A stretch of DNA of 48,428 nucleotides from Bacteroides sp. CAG:443 (GCA_000432735.1 FR887832.1:23451-71878); one strand, 5' to 3'; shown: positions 28,701-36,480, counted from the first letter of the stretch. Program-made: numbers and translations. Notes: generated from the sequence alone by a model not told the origin.

Positions 28701-29766
28701 GCAGATTGCGGAAGACAAACTGGAGAAGATATTCGAACGGTACTATCAGATTTCGGATGAGCATGGAGGAGTATATAACTGGGGTACAGGTATTGGACTT
28801 TACTATGCGCGTAGCCTGGCTAAATTGCATCATGGTACTCTGGTCGCTGCCAATTTGGAAGGTGAGAAAAAAGTGGTATTTACGTTGACCGTACCGGTTA
28901 GTCAGTCTGCTTATTCGGAAGCAGAACGAGCTCACGAACAGGTTAACCAGTTGGAAGCTTTCCCGCTGGAAGATAATACACCTCCACTGAAGCCTGTTGC
29001 AGAGGCCGGTAAGGAGAAAAAGACAATCATGGTTGTAGATGATGATTCCGAGGTCGCTTATTATCTGGAAATGCTGCTGAATGCCGAATATCAGGTAATT
29101 TGCCGGTTTAATGCGGAAAGTGCATTGGAAGCCATTACCGAACATGCACCCGATTTGATTCTGAGCGACGTAGTGATGCCTGGAAAGGATGGCTACTGGC
29201 TTTGTCGGGAAGTAAAGGAGAGTTTGCAGCTCTGCCACATTCCGGTTATTCTGGTTACGGCAAAGACGACTATCGAAAATCAGGTGGAAGGACTGAATGT
29301 CGGGGCTGATGCGTATGTTACGAAGCCCTTCGAACCGCATTATTTGCTGGCACTTATTAAATCGTTGCTCAATAATCGCGAAAAGACACGTAGCTTGTTA
29401 AGTCAGTCTACAAAGACGGATAAGATAGAGGAGAATATACTGTCACCACAGGATAATGCATTTATGACAGATCTTTATCGTCTGATGGAAAGCGAATTGT
29501 CTAATCCGGAACTGGATATAACGCGGATGACTCAGTTGCTGAAGATATCGCGTACGAAGTTTTATTATAAGGTAAAGGGGCTGACCGGAGAAAACCCGAG
29601 TGTTTTCTTTAAGACGTATAAGCTGAACCGTGCGGCTGAGTTATTGAAAGAAGGCAAGTATACGATTTCGGAAATAGCGGATATGACAGGTTTCAATACC
29701 TTATCTCATTTCTCAAAAAGCTTCAAGCAACAGTTTGGTATTCCGCCTAGCGAATATCTCAAATAG
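25774..29766 (+). CDS. Hybrid two-component system sensor/regulator (HTCS)
   Basis: This 1330-residue protein joins sensor and regulator in one chain. After an N-terminal signal/anchor with a lipobox-like end (LLLLFSCS) come repeated Reg_prop beta-propeller blades (GHIWIGTFRG, KRLWISTVNG, GNLWIGSVDQG and others), a Y_Y_Y domain (YYYKLDGFDQYW near 704), and a membrane span at about 768-787. The cytoplasmic part has a HisKA domain with His824 in ISHEFRTPL, a HATPase with Asn941 and GTGIGLYYA, a receiver domain with phospho-acceptor Asp1132, and an AraC-type helix-turn-helix over the last 100 residues. It would sense a periplasmic glycan product and activate the divergent esterase/SusCD operon. 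All key residues are present. Confidence 0.96.
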   Translation: MRILSFLSFLLLLFSCSQAEKNLLAGMERQSPLVTNDISNQQITAFGEDGNGHIWIGTFRGLNKFSVNEYHQYFCTDDSLDIPDNHIQDIFLDSKKRLWISTVNGICQYTDKDNFKNIRLSGGNKNGIRISESSKGKILLTTMSNICLYDSLEERFDPVVYDFDTSYVFNSFLDAQDNCWVITSKELRCYSLSDYRRTFSTACDEFCRSAYLLENGELWIAGNQSISIFDVRQRKYVALPEAIALHPVLSHVPVDYIYPYENGVLLCTQRKGIFYYDRTTKTVIHQGENGFPFEVPNFKISRMFSDSQGNLWIGSVDQGYVVHYRYKKLFNNNSYLSSFFKDKSVISLSADKKRNLWIATLMDGIYVYQFADQRLERIEHHELFSGNKESTAYINQVYVSKIDETVWMTTTSGEVLRCSYENGDFRVNERYPVVMPMSIVEDEKQTIWVGSASRFLCILPKGDKSFHTLPVFNGYTFIPGLLPVGDGNMLVAAFNEPLELLSSDGKQYGFNMNKQDFERCIRRSVFIPTDLYKDSYGHIWIGTVSNGLMCYSPESGKVTSLPGTACTDISSIEEDKQGNLWISTLYGLSKYMPQTGKLVNYYEADGLGGNQFYDRASCQLDDGTLVFGGTHGLTIFQPTDMRVRHHIPLLFEDIKIHNVLVRPGKGACIDRHLSYNPDINLKYDQNGFSISFAALDYSESERMHYYYKLDGFDQYWIDAHNNKEAYYANLPAGSYTFRVKITRNDQSTIVGENAIRVIMHPAPWATWWAYCCYLIVGIAILGFFIRDVKRIRAEKQAALLAERAKEQEQFINKMNMSFFANISHEFRTPLTMIAGPVSLLYSSPDITGNNKNLLRIVQRSVNRMLRLVNQMLDFNKLENDTLKLKVRPTEVIVLLKELTDIFRINAENKSITLATSGLEGSFIAWIDEDKIDKIFTNLMSNALKYTPVGGRIYVNFDVISGEEGTQSIKIEVINTGQIAEDKLEKIFERYYQISDEHGGVYNWGTGIGLYYARSLAKLHHGTLVAANLEGEKKVVFTLTVPVSQSAYSEAERAHEQVNQLEAFPLEDNTPPLKPVAEAGKEKKTIMVVDDDSEVAYYLEMLLNAEYQVICRFNAESALEAITEHAPDLILSDVVMPGKDGYWLCREVKESLQLCHIPVILVTAKTTIENQVEGLNVGADAYVTKPFEPHYLLALIKSLLNNREKTRSLLSQSTKTDKIEENILSPQDNAFMTDLYRLMESELSNPELDITRMTQLLKISRTKFYYKVKGLTGENPSVFFKTYKLNRAAELLKEGKYTISEIADMTGFNTLSHFSKSFKQQFGIPPSEYLK

Positions 29767-29789
29767 AATAAGGATAAGTCCCGATAGTA

Positions 29790-29869
29790 CCGGCATGCTT
29801 GCTGAATCTTTTGTACAAAAGATTTTTGTTTTTGTACAAATTTTCAGAAAACATGCCGGCATTTCGAAA
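29790..29869. repeat. Paired TTTGTACAAA palindromes inside an inverted repeat (copy 2)
   Basis: TTTGTACAAA occurs at 29810-29819 and 29831-29840, 21 bp apart as in copy 1 near base 1780. The first copy sits in a perfect 20-bp palindrome (29805-29824). The pair is enclosed by CCGGCATG (29790-29797) and CATGCCGG (29852-29859), which could form a hairpin acting as terminator for the HTCS gene. A TTTCGAAA palindrome follows at 29862-29869; copy 1 also has this octamer. Confidence 0.7.
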
Positions 29870-29910
29870 CTAATATGCCGCGATTTGCTCGTATATAAAG
29901 AGTTTTAGTA

Positions 29911-30040
29911 GCCTTTTTAGTCCTTCACACCCTTCATGGGATTGGCTCCTTTTACCTTTTTTGCCGGTTACCTTGTTTGATCCAGCGGGTTTTCTCTCTT
30001 CTGGAGGGGGTGGGTGAAGGACGTGAAGGGCTAAAAAGCC
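29911..30040. repeat. Foldback (inverted-repeat) element with CCTTCA repeats
   Basis: The 26-bp arms 29911-29936 and 30015-30040 are inverted repeats matching at 22 of 26 positions, separated by 78 bp. Each arm also contains two CCTTCA units 9 bp apart, in the form CCTTCACnnCCTTCA. No coding frame is supported within it. It fills most of the 308-bp gap between the convergent HTCS and EamA genes, together with the paired palindromes before it. It might be a small mobile foldback element, a terminator or a protein-binding site. Confidence 0.6.
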
Positions 30041-30074
30041 ACTTCTTTGTTTTGAAATAACTTGCAGAAGGGTA

Positions 30075-30965
30075 TTATCGTTTGGTCTTGGCTATCATGA
30101 AAGTTATGGCAGCTATGGAAAGCAAGATACCTACAATGATATTAGTTGTGAGTGCTTCTCCGAAAACGATGGTTCCAATAAGGATGGCTGTGACAGGTTC
30201 GAAGACCCCCAGCACAGAAGCTTTGGTTGCTCCGATATTTCGTGTGGCAATTGCCAATGTCGCAGTGGAAACCACGGTAGGAAGAAGGGCAAGACCGACG
30301 AGGTTCATCCAGGCCATGTTGTGATTGATTCCGGCTGTTATATCAATATCCGATATTATAATTTTCCCCAGAAAAATAATGGTACCGACTGTTAAGGCAT
30401 AAAACGTCAGCAGGCTGTTCGATATGTTACTGATTGTTTTGCTCCGGTTGATGATGACAATAAACAAGGCATAAACCAAAGCTGAACCTAAGGACAGGAT
30501 AACTCCTATTGGGTTGATGGTGTGTGTGGAATCACTTTGTGTCATGATGACTACTCCTGCAAAGGTGAGAATAATGGATAACCAGACAGGCCAGGAAGGT
30601 ACTACTTTCAGGAAAACCATGATGATTGCAACAAGAACCGGATAAAGGAATATGATGGTGGTGGCAAGACCGGAGGCGATATAGTTGTATGCTTCAAACA
30701 GGAATATGCTGCTTGAAGTATAGAGTAGGCCGAGAACCAGTAACACACCAGCCTCTTTTCGGGATATCTTGAAACTTTGTTTGCTTAATAAAAGAAATAA
30801 GCCTAAAAATAGTACGGCAATGGCATATCGGAAGAATAGGATTGATTCGATTGCTGCCCCGTTTTTCATTAATGGAACACCGAACAAGGGGTTTAATCCG
30901 TAGGTGATACCGGTAATGATTCCAGCCGGATAACCGATAATTGCATTTCTACTGATATTTTTCAT
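30075..30965 (-). CDS. EamA/DMT-superfamily transporter
   Basis: This 296-residue integral membrane protein has about ten membrane segments arranged as two EamA repeats. The first begins near residue 10 (IIGYPAGIITGITYGLNPLFGVPLMK) and the second near residue 150 (NPIGVILSLGSALVYALFIVII). The conserved late motif FEPVTAILIGTIVFGEAL near residue 255 is typical. DMT-family proteins export or import small metabolites such as amino acids or nucleotides across the inner membrane; the substrate cannot be told. It lies 68 bp after the YifB-like gene on the same strand and ends next to the foldback element. Confidence 0.88.
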   Translation of the reverse strand: MKNISRNAIIGYPAGIITGITYGLNPLFGVPLMKNGAAIESILFFRYAIAVLFLGLFLLLSKQSFKISRKEAGVLLVLGLLYTSSSIFLFEAYNYIASGLATTIIFLYPVLVAIIMVFLKVVPSWPVWLSIILTFAGVVIMTQSDSTHTINPIGVILSLGSALVYALFIVIINRSKTISNISNSLLTFYALTVGTIIFLGKIIISDIDITAGINHNMAWMNLVGLALLPTVVSTATLAIATRNIGATKASVLGVFEPVTAILIGTIVFGEALTTNIIVGILLSIAAITFMIAKTKR

Positions 30966-31033
30966 ATTGCTTGATAAGTAGTTAATTGGATATGCGTAAT
31001 ATTTGTCTTTGTTTGTTGCTATTATGTTCTGCG

Positions 31034-32572
31034 TTATCCTGCCCAGTTTTCCCGATCTAAGTTACGGTAGCTGATTGCTTCTGCCAGGTGATGGGATTGT
31101 ATCTGTGGGGAATCTTCCAGGTCGGCAATGGTTCTTGAAACTTTCAGAATGCGGTCGTAGGCACGTGCCGAAAGATGGAAACGTTCCATGGCATTGCGGA
31201 GCAATGTGAGGCCTTTTTCGTCGGGCAATGCATACTGGTGCAGTAAACGTGACGACATTTGTGCGTTGCAATGGATGCCTGCGTCGTGTGCAAACCGCTT
31301 GGCTTGTATCTGCCGTGCCCGGATGACTCGTTCGCGTATGGCCGAGCTCGGCTCACCTTTTGCCTGTTCGGATAATTTTTCGAAAGGTACGGGTACAATT
31401 TCTACCTGTATATCGATGCGGTCGAGTAGGGGCCCCGAGATTTTATTCAGGTATCGTTGTACTTGCCCGGGACTACAGACACAATGGCGTGTGGGATGAT
31501 TATAGTATCCGCAAGGGCAGGGATTCATGGAGGCTATGAGCGTAAAGCTGGCCGGATATTCCAAAGTGTATTTGGAACGTGAGATGGTTATGCGTCGGTC
31601 TTCGAGCGGCTGACGGAGTACTTCAAGCACACTCCGGTTGAACTCCGGCAACTCATCGAGGAAAAGTACACCATTGTGTGCCAGGCTGATTTCTCCTGGC
31701 TGGGGAGTACTTCCACCGCCTACCATGGCTACTTGTGAAATAGTATGATGGGGGCTGCGGAATGGACGTACGGCTATCAATGAGGAGTTTTTGCCGAGTT
31801 TCCCGGCTACTGAGTGTATCTTGGTTGTTTCCAGACTTTCGGCGAGGGTTAGTGGGGGAAGGATGCTTGGAAGACATTTGGCCATCATCGACTTTCCACT
31901 TCCGGGTGCTCCTATCATGATGAGGTTATGACCTCCGGCTGCGGCGACTTCGAGTGCTCGTTTTACGCTTTCCTGTCCCTTTACGTCGGCAAAATCGAAC
32001 GGGAAATCTGTTTGACTCCGGTAAAACTCTTCACGGGTATTCACAAGAGTGGGTTCCAAGGTGCGGTTGCCGTTGAAGAACTCAATGACTTCGGTGATAT
32101 TTTCTACGCCAAAAACTTTCAGGTTGTTGACGACTGCTGCTTCACGTGCATTTTGTTTGGGAAGAATCAATCCCTCCAATCCTTGCTCGCGGGCACAGAT
32201 AGCAATGGGAAGTGCTCCTTTGATGGGTTGTAGAGTGCCGTCTAGTCCCAGCTCTCCAATGAGGAGATACCGGTTCAGCTTTTCGGATGAAACTGTTCCT
32301 GTTGCGGCCAGTATTCCGATGGCAAGAGGCAGGTCGTACGATGATCCTTCCTTCCGGATATCAGCAGGTGCCATATTGACTACAATCTGACAGGTCGGGA
32401 ACTTATAACCGTTTACCTGTAAAGCCGACAAGATGCGTTCATGGCTCTCTTTTACGGCAGAATCGGGCAGACCTACCAGAAAGAATTTGATGCCTCGTGA
32501 GCTGTTGACTTCGATTGTTACGATGGTGGCGTCGATACCTTGTACGGCTGCGCCAAATAATTTGGTTAACAT
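31034..32572 (-). CDS. YifB/ComM-family Mg-chelatase-like AAA+ ATPase
   Basis: This 512-residue protein matches the full YifB/ComM layout. The N-terminal Lon-protease-like ChlI domain starts TKLFGAAVQGIDATIVTIEV and includes GLPDSAVKESHERI. The AAA+ domain has Walker A GAPGSGKSMMAKC near residue 220 and Walker B LFLDELPEF near 300. A conserved Cys-containing loop (NPCPCGYYNHPTRHCVC) and the C-terminal Mg_chelatase_C region (RAYDRILKVSRTIADLE) follow. In Vibrio and Haemophilus, ComM is a helicase that promotes branch migration during natural transformation. The Bacteroides role is inferred, not shown. It starts 15 bp after the thioredoxin-fold lipoprotein gene. Confidence 0.95.
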   Translation of the reverse strand: MLTKLFGAAVQGIDATIVTIEVNSSRGIKFFLVGLPDSAVKESHERILSALQVNGYKFPTCQIVVNMAPADIRKEGSSYDLPLAIGILAATGTVSSEKLNRYLLIGELGLDGTLQPIKGALPIAICAREQGLEGLILPKQNAREAAVVNNLKVFGVENITEVIEFFNGNRTLEPTLVNTREEFYRSQTDFPFDFADVKGQESVKRALEVAAAGGHNLIMIGAPGSGKSMMAKCLPSILPPLTLAESLETTKIHSVAGKLGKNSSLIAVRPFRSPHHTISQVAMVGGGSTPQPGEISLAHNGVLFLDELPEFNRSVLEVLRQPLEDRRITISRSKYTLEYPASFTLIASMNPCPCGYYNHPTRHCVCSPGQVQRYLNKISGPLLDRIDIQVEIVPVPFEKLSEQAKGEPSSAIRERVIRARQIQAKRFAHDAGIHCNAQMSSRLLHQYALPDEKGLTLLRNAMERFHLSARAYDRILKVSRTIADLEDSPQIQSHHLAEAISYRNLDRENWAG

Positions 32573-32587
32573 GAAGATGGGTGTTTT

Positions 32588-33604
32588 TTATTTCTTCTCT
32601 TCTTGAGTGAGCTGCTTTACTTTTGTGTAAAGGGCTTCTCCATACAGATCTTTATCAATGACTTTCCGATTACGATCTATCAGGATGTTGGTTGGCAGCT
32701 TATCAATATTGTTCTGTTTTACAACTTGATTTCCCCATCCTTTATAATCGCATACTTCAATCCATTGTTTGCTGTCTTCTTTACAGGCATCGAGCCATTT
32801 CTTTTTTTCATAATCGAGAGAAATATTGAGCACCCTGAATTTATCTTCCGGTAATTTCTTAACCATTCCGGTTAGAGAGTCGCGGATAGCCATACTTGTC
32901 TTGTCCCAGCTGGCCCAGAAATTCAGGAGGGTATAACTGTTTTCTGTTGAACTGCTCCAAGTGATATATTTCCCATTTCGGTCCTTACACGAAAAATAGG
33001 CAAGGTATTTTTCATCTCGTTCGTTTTTATCCTTTGTGGGCATTGATTTCAATACGACTCCCAATACACGGCTGTCTTTTACACTACCCCCTAGCGGATC
33101 TATCAGGCTACGGATTTTTTCAATGTCAGGTTGGGGAACCTGTACAAAGTAGTCGTTGATAAGATATGCAGAAATAAATGATTGCGGATGAAGTGTGATA
33201 AATTCTTCTGCTTTTTGGGAAACTGCTGTACGATCGTCCTTGATGTCTTGTATACTTTCCAAAAATTTGCCGTACTCTCCATTTTCTCCGTCACCGCTAA
33301 TAACCGGATTGTCGAAAGTCCCTGTCAGATTCATGTGCAATGACTTATCTGCAACGACCGGTATTGTTTGGCCATTGTCCGGTGATACCAGACGGAACAA
33401 AGTCAGAGTATCGGGTGCAAATGTATAAATAAACTTCCCGTTTTTAGGAACGATTGTATCAAGTTTGGAAACAGGATCATCGTATACTACCAGAATCTCA
33501 TCGGAAGGGTAATCCTGGAGTTCTGCCTGCAAGACAAATTCAGGTTTCTTTTTGCAGGAAATCAGGCCGGTTACAGCTATAAGGAAGAATAATATTTTTC
33601 TCAT
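32588..33604 (-). CDS. Thioredoxin-fold (TlpA/AhpC-like) lipoprotein lacking the CXXC motif
   Basis: The start at 33604 (338 residues) begins the lipoprotein signal MRKILFFLIAVTGLISC; a frame 10 codons longer has no such signal. The N-terminal 130 residues look like the DUF4369-type beta domain often found before thioredoxin domains in Bacteroidetes. The C-terminal part, from about residue 220, has the thioredoxin fold: LLNFWASWDKTS on the first strand/helix and a cis-proline (DKLPTNILID). Where active TlpA/ResA proteins have WCxxC this one reads WDKTS, so it cannot do thiol-disulfide exchange by that motif. It is probably envelope-anchored. It is followed at 15 bp by the YifB-like gene. Confidence 0.8.
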   Translation of the reverse strand: MRKILFFLIAVTGLISCKKKPEFVLQAELQDYPSDEILVVYDDPVSKLDTIVPKNGKFIYTFAPDTLTLFRLVSPDNGQTIPVVADKSLHMNLTGTFDNPVISGDGENGEYGKFLESIQDIKDDRTAVSQKAEEFITLHPQSFISAYLINDYFVQVPQPDIEKIRSLIDPLGGSVKDSRVLGVVLKSMPTKDKNERDEKYLAYFSCKDRNGKYITWSSSTENSYTLLNFWASWDKTSMAIRDSLTGMVKKLPEDKFRVLNISLDYEKKKWLDACKEDSKQWIEVCDYKGWGNQVVKQNNIDKLPTNILIDRNRKVIDKDLYGEALYTKVKQLTQEEKK

Positions 33605-33623
33605 GTTTCCGTTTTCTTTTCTG

Positions 33624-33631
33624 CGAAAGTA
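33624..33631 (-). promoter_or_regulatory. Near-consensus -7 element for the thioredoxin-fold lipoprotein gene
   Basis: The minus strand reads TACTTTCG, one mismatch from TAnnTTTG, 19 bp before the start codon at 33604. It lies just after the terminator of the upstream gene. Confidence 0.45.
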
Positions 33632-33650
33632 CATATTTTATTTGTAATAA

Positions 33651-33686
33651 AAAAGCCGGAATACAATGGAATGTATTCCGGCTTTT
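33651..33686 (-). terminator. Intrinsic terminator of the TPR lipoprotein gene
   Basis: The arms 33651-33665 and 33672-33686 pair perfectly over 15 bp with a 6-nt loop (ATGGAA). On the minus strand the stem ends in a run of T. It is 21 bp past the stop codon. Confidence 0.85.
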
Positions 33687-33707
33687 CAAAAGATATGATA
33701 AAATCAA

Positions 33708-35384
33708 TTATTTGATTTCATTAGCATATTTAGCAAATTCGCGGTCGTTCTGAGCTTTTGCAGCCAGAGTTGCATCTTTCTGAGCAACCTTAGCCATGCT
33801 AGTCTTAACCAAGTCTGCATTGTTTGTTCTTGCACCAACGATAGCCATCAGGTAGTCAGTGTAAGCATCAGGATTCTGAACTGCATTCAAAGTGTTTTTA
33901 GCTTTGTTGTAGTCTTTAGCCAGGATCTGAGCCAAAGCAGCTGAGTTAGTCTTAGTGTCACCGAATGCCTGTACAGCGCGGTCGTACTGGCCTTGTTTGA
34001 TATACAAGTTACCCAAAGCTTCGTTAGCTGTGTTAGCACCAGTTGACTTGCTCAAGTAAGTTTCAGCGTTAGCAACGTTACCCTTAACCATTTCGATGTA
34101 ACCAAGGTTAGTGTTAACTTCAGGAGCGTTAGCATTCTTGCTAGCAGCCTGTTTGAAGTAGTTTTCAGCAGTAGTGAAATCACCGTTAGCGTAAGCCATC
34201 ATACCCAAGTTGTTGTATGCACGGAAATCGTTAGGATAAAGTTCAGTAGTTTTCTTGTAGATAGCTTCCTGACGAGCTTTATCGTTTGTCAGAGTAGCAG
34301 CGTACAGCAATTCTTCTACGCTCAATACCTTAGCATCTGTATCGAATGCTTCGTTGATTTCTTCGTCGCTACGACCGATAACATCATAGTTTGCAGTCAA
34401 ACGAGCACGACGCAACTGAGGAAGGATTTCGTCAGCCAAAGTCTTGTAAACTGAAGAAATGTTCTTGATTTCAGTTTCACGCTGTTCCGGATCGTTGTAC
34501 ATAGAAAGAACACGCAAGATCAGGTCTTTATCCTGGATGTTTGATTTAGAAACCAATTCCTGGAAACCTTCCCAGTCCTGAGCAGTGTATTTAGCATCTA
34601 CAGTAGTTTCGATCTTACCTTTCTTCAATTCTTTGTTCAAATACTTTTCAGTATTGTTCTGACGATCTTCAGCCAAAGTAGTATTCAGTTTTACACCACC
34701 ATCAGGAGAAGCGTAAGCAGAAATTTCGATATTGTTCAGCTTGTAGTTCTTAGTATCACCTGCTACAGCAACAACTTGTTTGTTGAATGCTTTCAAGCTG
34801 TCTGACTTCAATTCGCTTGCGCGAAGGTTAGCCTGCTGGATCAAGAACATGATCTGAGCTTCTTTAGCTTGTTTGATGATACGCTGGAATGCATCCGGAG
34901 CCAAAGCTGCGTTAGCAGAATTTACAGTAGGAAGTTCTGAAGTAGCGATAACACCATCAGCGATCTTTACAGAAGGAATAGTGTATTCTTTTTTACCTTT
35001 CTTGATCTTGAAATCAAGGTACAATTCAGATTTAGCCATTTCAGGAACATAGTCGAAAGAGGCTTTCATTGTATAAGTACCACCAGTCTTGTAAGAAATA
35101 GTCTGGTCGTTACCTTGTACTTTTTCGCCCTGGAAGGTAGCTGGCTGACCTTTAGCTTCGCCGCCATCCCATCTCAAAACCGGAGTAACTTCAACGATAG
35201 CGTTCTTTTTGAAGTACTTTTCAGGGAATTTACCCGTGATAGTAACAGGAACCTTACCTCCAACTGCCTCTAACACTTCAGGATTTGTTGTGAAGTAATC
35301 AGCGGACAATTCGCCCATCTTGCTACATGAAGAGAAAGCAAGGACTAACAATGCCACTAAGGGCAAATACAACTTCTTAATCAT
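33708..35384 (-). CDS. Lipoprotein with OmpA-like segment and TPR repeats
   Basis: This 558-residue protein has a lipoprotein signal (LLVLAFSSCSKMG). The first 150 residues form beta-rich segments of unknown type. A stretch at about residues 215-250 (ISAYASPDGGVKLNTTLAEDR) resembles the peptidoglycan-binding OmpA core, though the Asp-to-Arg spacing is two residues shorter than in OmpA. From about residue 365 to 520 there are TPR repeats (PNDFRAYNNLGMMAYANGDFTTAENYFKQA). It is probably an outer-membrane-anchored periplasmic protein. A full-consensus promoter, an AU-rich leader of about 60 nt and a strong terminator suggest a well-expressed single gene. Its role is unknown. Confidence 0.75.
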   Translation of the reverse strand: MIKKLYLPLVALLVLAFSSCSKMGELSADYFTTNPEVLEAVGGKVPVTITGKFPEKYFKKNAIVEVTPVLRWDGGEAKGQPATFQGEKVQGNDQTISYKTGGTYTMKASFDYVPEMAKSELYLDFKIKKGKKEYTIPSVKIADGVIATSELPTVNSANAALAPDAFQRIIKQAKEAQIMFLIQQANLRASELKSDSLKAFNKQVVAVAGDTKNYKLNNIEISAYASPDGGVKLNTTLAEDRQNNTEKYLNKELKKGKIETTVDAKYTAQDWEGFQELVSKSNIQDKDLILRVLSMYNDPEQRETEIKNISSVYKTLADEILPQLRRARLTANYDVIGRSDEEINEAFDTDAKVLSVEELLYAATLTNDKARQEAIYKKTTELYPNDFRAYNNLGMMAYANGDFTTAENYFKQAASKNANAPEVNTNLGYIEMVKGNVANAETYLSKSTGANTANEALGNLYIKQGQYDRAVQAFGDTKTNSAALAQILAKDYNKAKNTLNAVQNPDAYTDYLMAIVGARTNNADLVKTSMAKVAQKDATLAAKAQNDREFAKYANEIK

Positions 35385-35448
35385 GATTTTTTAATATTAG
35401 GTTTGTTATAAAAATTATAATCTAGTCGTTTTTATCCTCTTTTGGGGG

Positions 35449-35456
35449 CAAAGATA
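35449..35456 (-). promoter_or_regulatory. TAnnTTTG -7 element for the TPR lipoprotein gene
   Basis: The minus strand reads TATCTTTG, a full consensus match, 64 bp before the start codon. It implies an AU-rich leader of about 60 nt. Confidence 0.6.
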
Positions 35457-35520
35457 AGAAAAACTCTATTAGGTGTGGACGTTTTGACCTCCTTTTTTTT
35501 AAGAGATATTAAAAAAAAGA

Positions 35521-36462
35521 TTAAAATTCGCTGTTTTTCTTCTCTGGTGCTTGCCGTTTGATATTTCTGGGGTGGTGCTCAATGATTTCTTGTCGTAATC
35601 TGGTCTTGTCTATGTGGGTATAAATTTCAGTTGTTCCGATACTTTCATGTCCTAGCATACACTGTATGGCCCGCAGGTTTGCACCGCCTTCCAACAGGTG
35701 CGTGGCAAAGGAATGACGGAGGGTGTGAGGACTTATTTTTTTCTTCAGACCGATTTGTTCGGCAAGTTCCTTGATGATGTGAAAGACCATGATTCGGGAG
35801 ATGTTTTTCCCGAAACGGCTGATAAATACATAGTCTTCATACTCAGGCTTTATCAGTCCCGATTCTCGTTCTGTTAAATAGTTCCTGATCTCATTGATAG
35901 CTCGTGGAGATATAGGGACAAGACGTTGCTTGCTCCCTTTTCCTTCTACTTTTATGAAGCCTTCGTTGAGGTATAGGTCGGATATTTTTAAGTTGCAGAG
36001 TTCTGAAACTCGAAGTCCGCAACTGTATAGGGTTTCCAGAATGGCACAGTTGCGTTGTCCTTCCCGTGTGCTTCGGTCAATACTTCCGATTAAAGCATCT
36101 ATCTCTTCTACGCTCAGTACGTCGGGCAAATGTTTTCCTATTTGGGGTGATTCCAGCAGTTCGGCCGGGTCTTGCCGGATATAGTCTTCGAGTACAAGGA
36201 AATGATAGAACGAGCGTATTCCTGATAAGATACGTGCTTGAGAGCGAGGATGAATACCGATGTCATGTAGGCCGGCAGAAAAAGTTTCCAGGTCCTGTAG
36301 CGTCACATTGGCATAATCGATGTTCTCCAGTGTCAGGTAAGCGAATAATTTATCCAAATCGGTAAGATAAGCTTGTACTGTATTGTCGGAAAGCGACTTC
36401 TCTAATCTCAGATATTGCTTATACTTTATTATTATCTTATCTTTTTTCTCATAAGTTTTCAT
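35521..36462 (-). CDS. xerD: Site-specific tyrosine recombinase XerD
   Basis: The start at 36462 gives 313 residues beginning MKTYEKKDKIIIKYKQYLRLEK, the usual start of the SAM-like core-binding domain; a frame 12 codons longer exists. The catalytic residues are all visible: Arg151 in CGLRVSEL, His246 and Arg249 in PHTLRHSF, His272 in LGHES and the nucleophile Tyr281 in EIYTH. With XerC it resolves chromosome dimers at dif. The housekeeping neighbours (aroQ, pyk) and normal composition argue against a mobile-element integrase. It is divergent from aroQ, and the promoters of the two genes overlap. Confidence 0.92.
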   Translation of the reverse strand: MKTYEKKDKIIIKYKQYLRLEKSLSDNTVQAYLTDLDKLFAYLTLENIDYANVTLQDLETFSAGLHDIGIHPRSQARILSGIRSFYHFLVLEDYIRQDPAELLESPQIGKHLPDVLSVEEIDALIGSIDRSTREGQRNCAILETLYSCGLRVSELCNLKISDLYLNEGFIKVEGKGSKQRLVPISPRAINEIRNYLTERESGLIKPEYEDYVFISRFGKNISRIMVFHIIKELAEQIGLKKKISPHTLRHSFATHLLEGGANLRAIQCMLGHESIGTTEIYTHIDKTRLRQEIIEHHPRNIKRQAPEKKNSEF

Positions 36463-36472
36463 TTCTTTTTCG

Positions 36473-36480
36473 TATCTTTG
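36473..36480 (+). promoter_or_regulatory. TAnnTTTG -7 element for aroQ
   Basis: TATCTTTG matches the -7 consensus 47 bp before the aroQ start. It lies between the xerD start codon and the xerD promoter element, so the two promoters face each other. Confidence 0.6.

Noticed and set aside
28291..29340. 349-codon minus-strand open frame opposite the HTCS kinase/receiver part
   Set aside because: The plus-strand frame has all histidine kinase and receiver motifs; the antisense frame has no family features.
33708..35384. Repeated similar codon blocks in the TPR gene as a CRISPR-like or tandem DNA repeat
   Set aside because: The similarity is at the protein level (TPR units) with divergent DNA and no regular spacers.
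35521..36462. Tyrosine recombinase as a sign of a prophage or integrative element
   Set aside because: Length, neighbours (aroQ, pyk, rbfA) and full catalytic set fit chromosomal XerD; no phage or conjugation genes or attachment repeats are seen nearby.
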